Origin: Rikenellaceae bacterium
GTDB lineage: Bacteria > Bacteroidota > Bacteroidia > Bacteroidales > Rikenellaceae
Length of the DNA stretch: 64,000 nt
Assembly (NCBI GenBank): GCA_017463585.1
Contig: JAFTOX010000013.1
Span: 1-64,000, forward strand
Direction of reading: 5' to 3'
Positions 60,828-64,000 of this stretch are shown here, piece after piece (positions within the stretch are counted from its first letter, which is position 1; each line of letters begins with the position of its first letter). The notes under the pieces were generated by a model. The model saw only the letters and a program-made list of their open reading frames with translations, was not told where the DNA came from and did not search any database. The translations under genes and the position numbers were made by a program.

Positions 60828-61851
60828 CGTTTTCGAGTTTTAGGAGGAAGTCCGCAGGCGAACTACCTATGAATGTGATACTTATCGGGATATAATAGAG
60901 TCGTGCACGCAGCTCCGCAGGAATCTTGTTGCGGTTGAGCAGTTTCACGGCATCTTTTTCGGTTGTGATGATCACACCACGCTCGCCCGCTGCGTCGGCC
61001 ATCGTTTGCAGGTCGCTACGGCGGTAGGCGTGATGATCCTCGAAGATCAGCTCCTGAATCACGTTATAGTGCTTTTTCAGCCCCTCGACAAACGGAACGG
61101 GATTGCCCACGCCCGCCATTGCCACCACCTCCGAACCATACGCAACCTCCTCGGGGGCGTCCTCGGGGAAAATCGGGCACGGCGCACCGCTCTCGATACC
61201 CGTCATATAGAGGCTCTGGTAGGGATAACGCAGGAAGTCCTTTTTGAGCAGTCGGCGCTCGATCGGCGTTAGATCCTCGTGGCACTTGGTCACGATAAAA
61301 TATTGAGCACGATACAACTGCGACGGCAGATCGCGCAACTGTCCCGCCGGCAGGAACTTATCCTCATAGACCGGACGCGTGTAGTCGAGCATAATGATGT
61401 TGATCTGCGCCTCGACATAGCGGTGCTGGAAGCCATCGTCCATCACCACCACCTCCACGTCGGGGTGCTCCTCGCGCAGACGTTTGATACCCGCCACACG
61501 ATCCTCGCACACCACAACGGGCACCTCGGGGAACTTCATCTTGATCATCTTCGGCTCGTCGCCCACCTCCATATAGTGGACATCGGGCTGCACCTCAATG
61601 TAGCCCTTGGTCTTACGACCGTATCCGCGCGAGATGAGAGCCACCTTATACGTTTGGCTCAGATGACCCACGACCATCTCGGCCATCGGGGTCTTGCCCG
61701 TACCGCCGACCGTGATGTTTCCAATGCAAATAATCGGAATATCGAACCGCTCAATCGGGAGCAAACCCCAATCGAATAACCGATGACGAAACGAAATCGC
61801 CATCTTATAAAGCCACGCCAAAGGCGCAAACCACGGGTTCAGTTTAACCAT
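60811..61851 (-). CDS. lpxK: Tetraacyldisaccharide 4'-kinase (lipid A synthesis)
   Basis: 346 residues from the ATG at 61851 (MVKLNPWF). The open frame extends to a TTG at 61899, but that part is the promoter, so it is unlikely to be translated. The ATP site GGTGKTP is at residues 49-55, after IGNITV; a [13 protein letters not shown]xxxH motif follows near 135. It phosphorylates the lipid A precursor at the 4' position at the inner membrane. First gene of the operon with pnp and ssb. Confidence 0.94.
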   Translation of the reverse strand: MVKLNPWFAPLAWLYKMAISFRHRLFDWGLLPIERFDIPIICIGNITVGGTGKTPMAEMVVGHLSQTYKVALISRGYGRKTKGYIEVQPDVHYMEVGDEPKMIKMKFPEVPVVVCEDRVAGIKRLREEHPDVEVVVMDDGFQHRYVEAQINIIMLDYTRPVYEDKFLPAGQLRDLPSQLYRAQYFIVTKCHEDLTPIERRLLKKDFLRYPYQSLYMTGIESGAPCPIFPEDAPEEVAYGSEVVAMAGVGNPVPFVEGLKKHYNVIQELIFEDHHAYRRSDLQTMADAAGERGVIITTEKDAVKLLNRNKIPAELRARLYYIPISITFIGSSPADFLLKLENDVRTN

Positions 61852-61868
61852 ACTATTCACAAATTGCC

Positions 61869-61900
61869 CAAAGATAGCAAATTTCGCAATAGTTTCCAAA
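61869..61900 (-). promoter_or_regulatory. Promoter of the lpxK-pnp-ssb operon
   Basis: Minus strand: TTTG (61897-61900), 20-nt spacer, TATCTTTG (61869-61876), exact, only 17 bp before the start codon, implying a very short leader. Confidence 0.85.
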
Positions 61901-61988
61901 CTTTCAACCCACTAATTCACACATTACCACACGCTTCGAGCAATATAATAGCCGAAACGAACATTTTTATTATATTTTCTGTGGATTT

Positions 61989-62537
61989 TTAGCGGCTTTC
62001 GGCCTCCTCCAAGCGAGCCTCGCGCAGTGCTTCGAGCGCACGCGAACGTGCCGACTCAATGGCCGAAATCAACAGCTCGGGATCGTCGCACGACACCAGA
62101 AATTGCTGCTCATACTTGTCGGTGATCATCACCAGATTCGCCCACTCGGTGGCATAGACGTGCACCCAATCGAGCGTTCTGAAATTGAAATAGTAACCGT
62201 AGTAGCCGAACAATCCGAAACTCGACACCACAGGCAGCAGCCACTTAATGGATTGACGTTCAATGCGTTCGACCGTAGCCACATCGATCAGTTCTATCTC
62301 AGTCATTTCGAGCACGCAATGAATCTCGATCGAGGACTCATCGACCCGAATATAGCGCGGAATCGACAGCACACACAACGCAACCACAGCCACCGTAACG
62401 CTCAGAAACCACGCCGAGATGTAGCCTCCGTCGTAGAGCAGATAGAGCGCAACGACCGCCCCGACGATCGCGATCAACATCACAATCGACGTCCAGCGGA
62501 TTCGCCTACCGAAGCTATATCTAAATATTTGCTCCAT
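61989..62537 (-). CDS. Membrane protein with PH-like domain, ispD operon
   Basis: 182 residues. Two membrane helices (about 15-32 and 38-57) are followed by a beta-rich region (RVDESSIEIHCVLEMTEIELIDVATVERIERQSI) that resembles bacterial PH-like domains, and a charged helical C-terminus. The function is unknown. It overlaps the ispD stop by 17 bp and ends the M23-ispD operon; no clear terminator follows in the 89 bp before the lpxK promoter. Confidence 0.75.
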   Translation of the reverse strand: MEQIFRYSFGRRIRWTSIVMLIAIVGAVVALYLLYDGGYISAWFLSVTVAVVALCVLSIPRYIRVDESSIEIHCVLEMTEIELIDVATVERIERQSIKWLLPVVSSFGLFGYYGYYFNFRTLDWVHVYATEWANLVMITDKYEQQFLVSCDDPELLISAIESARSRALEALREARLEEAESR

Positions 62538-63225
62538 CGCGCAAGATTATCTCCGCAACACTCAGGTCTGTCGGAGTCGTAAGTTTCAGATTCTGAGGCT
62601 CGCCATCGTAGAGAGCAACCTCATAGCCCGCCATTTCGACCACCGACGCATCGTCCGTTGCCTTTGCACGATCCGCCAAGCGTGCACCTACCTCAGCATA
62701 AGCATTTTTGAGCAGATCGGCACGGAACACCTGCGGAGTTTGCACCGCACGCAGACGGCTACGATCGACCACGTGCGACCCCTCTGAATCGACCTCGCGA
62801 ATCGAATCCACAACCGCAATCACGGGCACCGCCGCCCCACTCTCATGCGCACACTCGACACCCCGACGGATCATATCCACCGAGAGCAGAGGTCGCACAC
62901 CATCGTGCACCGCAACGAGCTGACAATCGTCGCTCAGCGCTGCAATACCCGACGCCACCGAGTCGAATCGCGTCGCACCACCCAGTGCCACACGGTGTTC
63001 GACCCGACAATCAGCCTTCGCATAGCACTCGCGCCAAAGCTCAACGTGCGCCTCGGGCAACACCACAACAATCTCAGCCTCAGGCAGTGCCTCGTGCATA
63101 CGCTCGATGGTACGCACCAAAATCGGACGCCCCGCAATCTCCAAAAATTGCTTGGGCAACACAGCACCCATACGGCTACCGCTACCGCCCGCAACAACGA
63201 CTATACCTACACGCTCCGTCATCAC
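62521..63225 (-). CDS. ispD: 2-C-methyl-D-erythritol 4-phosphate cytidylyltransferase
   Basis: 234 residues. CTP-binding VAGGSGSRMG at residues 11-20 with Lys25 (LPKQFL), HDGVRPLLS near 107, and QTPQVFRADLL near 165. It makes CDP-methylerythritol in the MEP isoprenoid pathway. It overlaps the M23 peptidase gene by 4 bp upstream and the PH-like gene by 17 bp downstream, so the three are translationally coupled. Confidence 0.96.
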   Translation of the reverse strand: MMTERVGIVVVAGGSGSRMGAVLPKQFLEIAGRPILVRTIERMHEALPEAEIVVVLPEAHVELWRECYAKADCRVEHRVALGGATRFDSVASGIAALSDDCQLVAVHDGVRPLLSVDMIRRGVECAHESGAAVPVIAVVDSIREVDSEGSHVVDRSRLRAVQTPQVFRADLLKNAYAEVGARLADRAKATDDASVVEMAGYEVALYDGEPQNLKLTTPTDLSVAEIILRDGANI

Positions 63226-64000
63226 TTTTTCTCCTCTTTTGTGTTCTCGGCAATCGCCTCCTCGGTCGGTACGGTGGGTTGCACAGGCAGCGAATCGAGT
63301 TGGACGATCAGCTCTGCTTCGGGGATAGAATCGCCTCTCAACTCAGCCATAATGCGTTCACGTACATATTCAAACGGCAGAATATTCTCCTTCTTGATCG
63401 GCTCCGAAGGCTCCGAAGGCACCTTCAACGGGTCGATCGGCGTGCCGTTGCGCCACAGACGGAAGTCGAGGTGCGGACCTGTCGATGTTCCCGTTGAACC
63501 AACATATCCAATCACATCGCCCTGACTCACGCGGCTACCCTGCTTGATACCCTTAGCAAATCCGCGCAGGTGCAGATAGCCCGACTGCAAATTACCTGCG
63601 TGTTTGATTTTGAGCGTATTACCGCCACCACCGCCCCAGCCTTTGAAGACCACGACGCCATCAGCCACAGCCATTACGGGTGTGCCCGACGGAGCGGCAT
63701 AATCGACACCCGTATGGGGACGATAGACACGATGTACGGGGTGCAGACGACGATACGAGAAACGCGACGATATGCGCGAATATTTCAGCGGTGCTTTCAG
63801 CAGAGCCTTGCGCAGCGAGTTGCCCTGCTCGTCCCAATATTGAATCTTCTCGCCCTGCTTGAAGGGGATTGCATAGTACGATTTGCCACCCTGAACAAAC
63901 TCGGCACCCCAAACACGACCCAAACCGACATCGACCGTATCGACCATCTGACGGTCATAGACCACCGTAAAACGATCGCCCTTTTGGATCGAAAAGAAGT
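63222..64000 (-). CDS. M23-family metallopeptidase, 5'-truncated by the window end
   Basis: The frame is open to the last base (FFSIQKGDRFTVVYDRQ precedes the GTG at 63965), so the gene starts outside. About 259 residues are seen. The LytM/M23 domain shows HTGVDYAAPSGTPVMAV and HLDFRLWRNG, with a central GYLHLRGF; the zinc His/Asp set is complete except that the usual HxH is written HLD. It is an envelope endopeptidase, probably acting on peptidoglycan cross-bridges and division. The tail after the domain (about 45 residues) is Glu/Lys-rich. Confidence 0.9.
   Translation of the reverse strand, partial: FFSIQKGDRFTVVYDRQMVDTVDVGLGRVWGAEFVQGGKSYYAIPFKQGEKIQYWDEQGNSLRKALLKAPLKYSRISSRFSYRRLHPVHRVYRPHTGVDYAAPSGTPVMAVADGVVVFKGWGGGGGNTLKIKHAGNLQSGYLHLRGFAKGIKQGSRVSQGDVIGYVGSTGTSTGPHLDFRLWRNGTPIDPLKVPSEPSEPIKKENILPFEYVRERIMAELRGDSIPEAELIVQLDSLPVQPTVPTEEAIAENTKEEKK

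Noticed and set aside
1..64000. tRNA or rRNA genes and insertion sequences
   Set aside because: No cloverleaf with GGTTCGA-type T-arm, no rRNA stretch and no transposase were seen in any gap. A covariance search would settle small RNAs.

Overview
The window is a chromosome segment from a member of the Bacteroidales, most likely Rikenellaceae/Alistipes-like. Evidence for this: SusC/SusD outer-membrane proteins, a short RpoD without region 1.1, a fused SecDF, a CdaA-type diadenylate cyclase, DUF4199/DUF4293/DUF5689 proteins, BACON-domain lipoproteins, and promoters of the TTTG-N19/20-TAnnTTTG type. Serine is coded mostly by TCG and leucine by TTG/CTG; TTA, CTA and TCA are rare, which also produces very long but meaningless antisense reading frames. 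The genus is an inference.

Layout. 1-3847: end of a SusC-SusD-lipoprotein operon with strong high-expression codon bias. 4015-9341: HAD phosphatase, RNase Z, ribosomal protein S1 and a surface 5'-nucleotidase, all on the minus strand. 9469-15572, plus strand: nucleoside kinase, TetR regulator, glycine dehydrogenase GcvP and a SlyD-like foldase. 15662-22039, minus strand: c-di-AMP cyclase, SecDF and DnaK. 22409-32297: a small HTH protein (plus), then, on the minus strand, a TetR-TolC-adaptor-RND-PII-like efflux operon, RpoD and an HtrA protease. 32651-43163: a five-gene minus-strand operon encoding a very large BACON/OB-fold lipoprotein, a DRGH-type DNA/RNA endonuclease lipoprotein, a secreted endonuclease/phosphatase, a TonB-dependent receptor and a DUF5689 OB-fold lipoprotein. 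43567-46980: hpt-queE-ftsB-like operon divergent from purE-zupT, then tspO. 47137-56645: cupin gene, then minus-strand operons sua5-DUF4199-GT2-DUF4293, hyp-mutL-rhomboid-EEP and grpE-dnaJ. 56955-59452: nagA and a serine hydrolase (plus). 59526-64000: lpxK-pnp-ssb and M23-ispD-PH-like operons (minus).

The most interesting unit is 32651-43163. It looks like an outer-membrane system for capturing, cutting and importing extracellular nucleic acid or its fragments, a nucleic-acid counterpart of a polysaccharide utilisation locus. The window also encodes several steps that could use the products: surface 5'-nucleotidase, nucleoside kinase, purine nucleoside phosphorylase and hypoxanthine phosphoribosyltransferase. 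Pathway coupling is inferred from gene content only.

Regulatory structure is readable in many gaps. There are strong sigma-A-type promoters, intrinsic terminators at most operon ends, two places where a terminator and the next promoter overlap, a palindromic face-to-face purE/hpt promoter pair, a 19-bp inverted repeat straddling the gcvP promoter, and a shared TGGTAT-N4-TTTGT element before dnaK and grpE. Intergenic repeats include a heptamer array (ATTCACA) downstream of several stop codons and hairpin elements with a conserved 20-nt tail. I saw no tRNA, rRNA, CRISPR array, insertion sequence or prophage.
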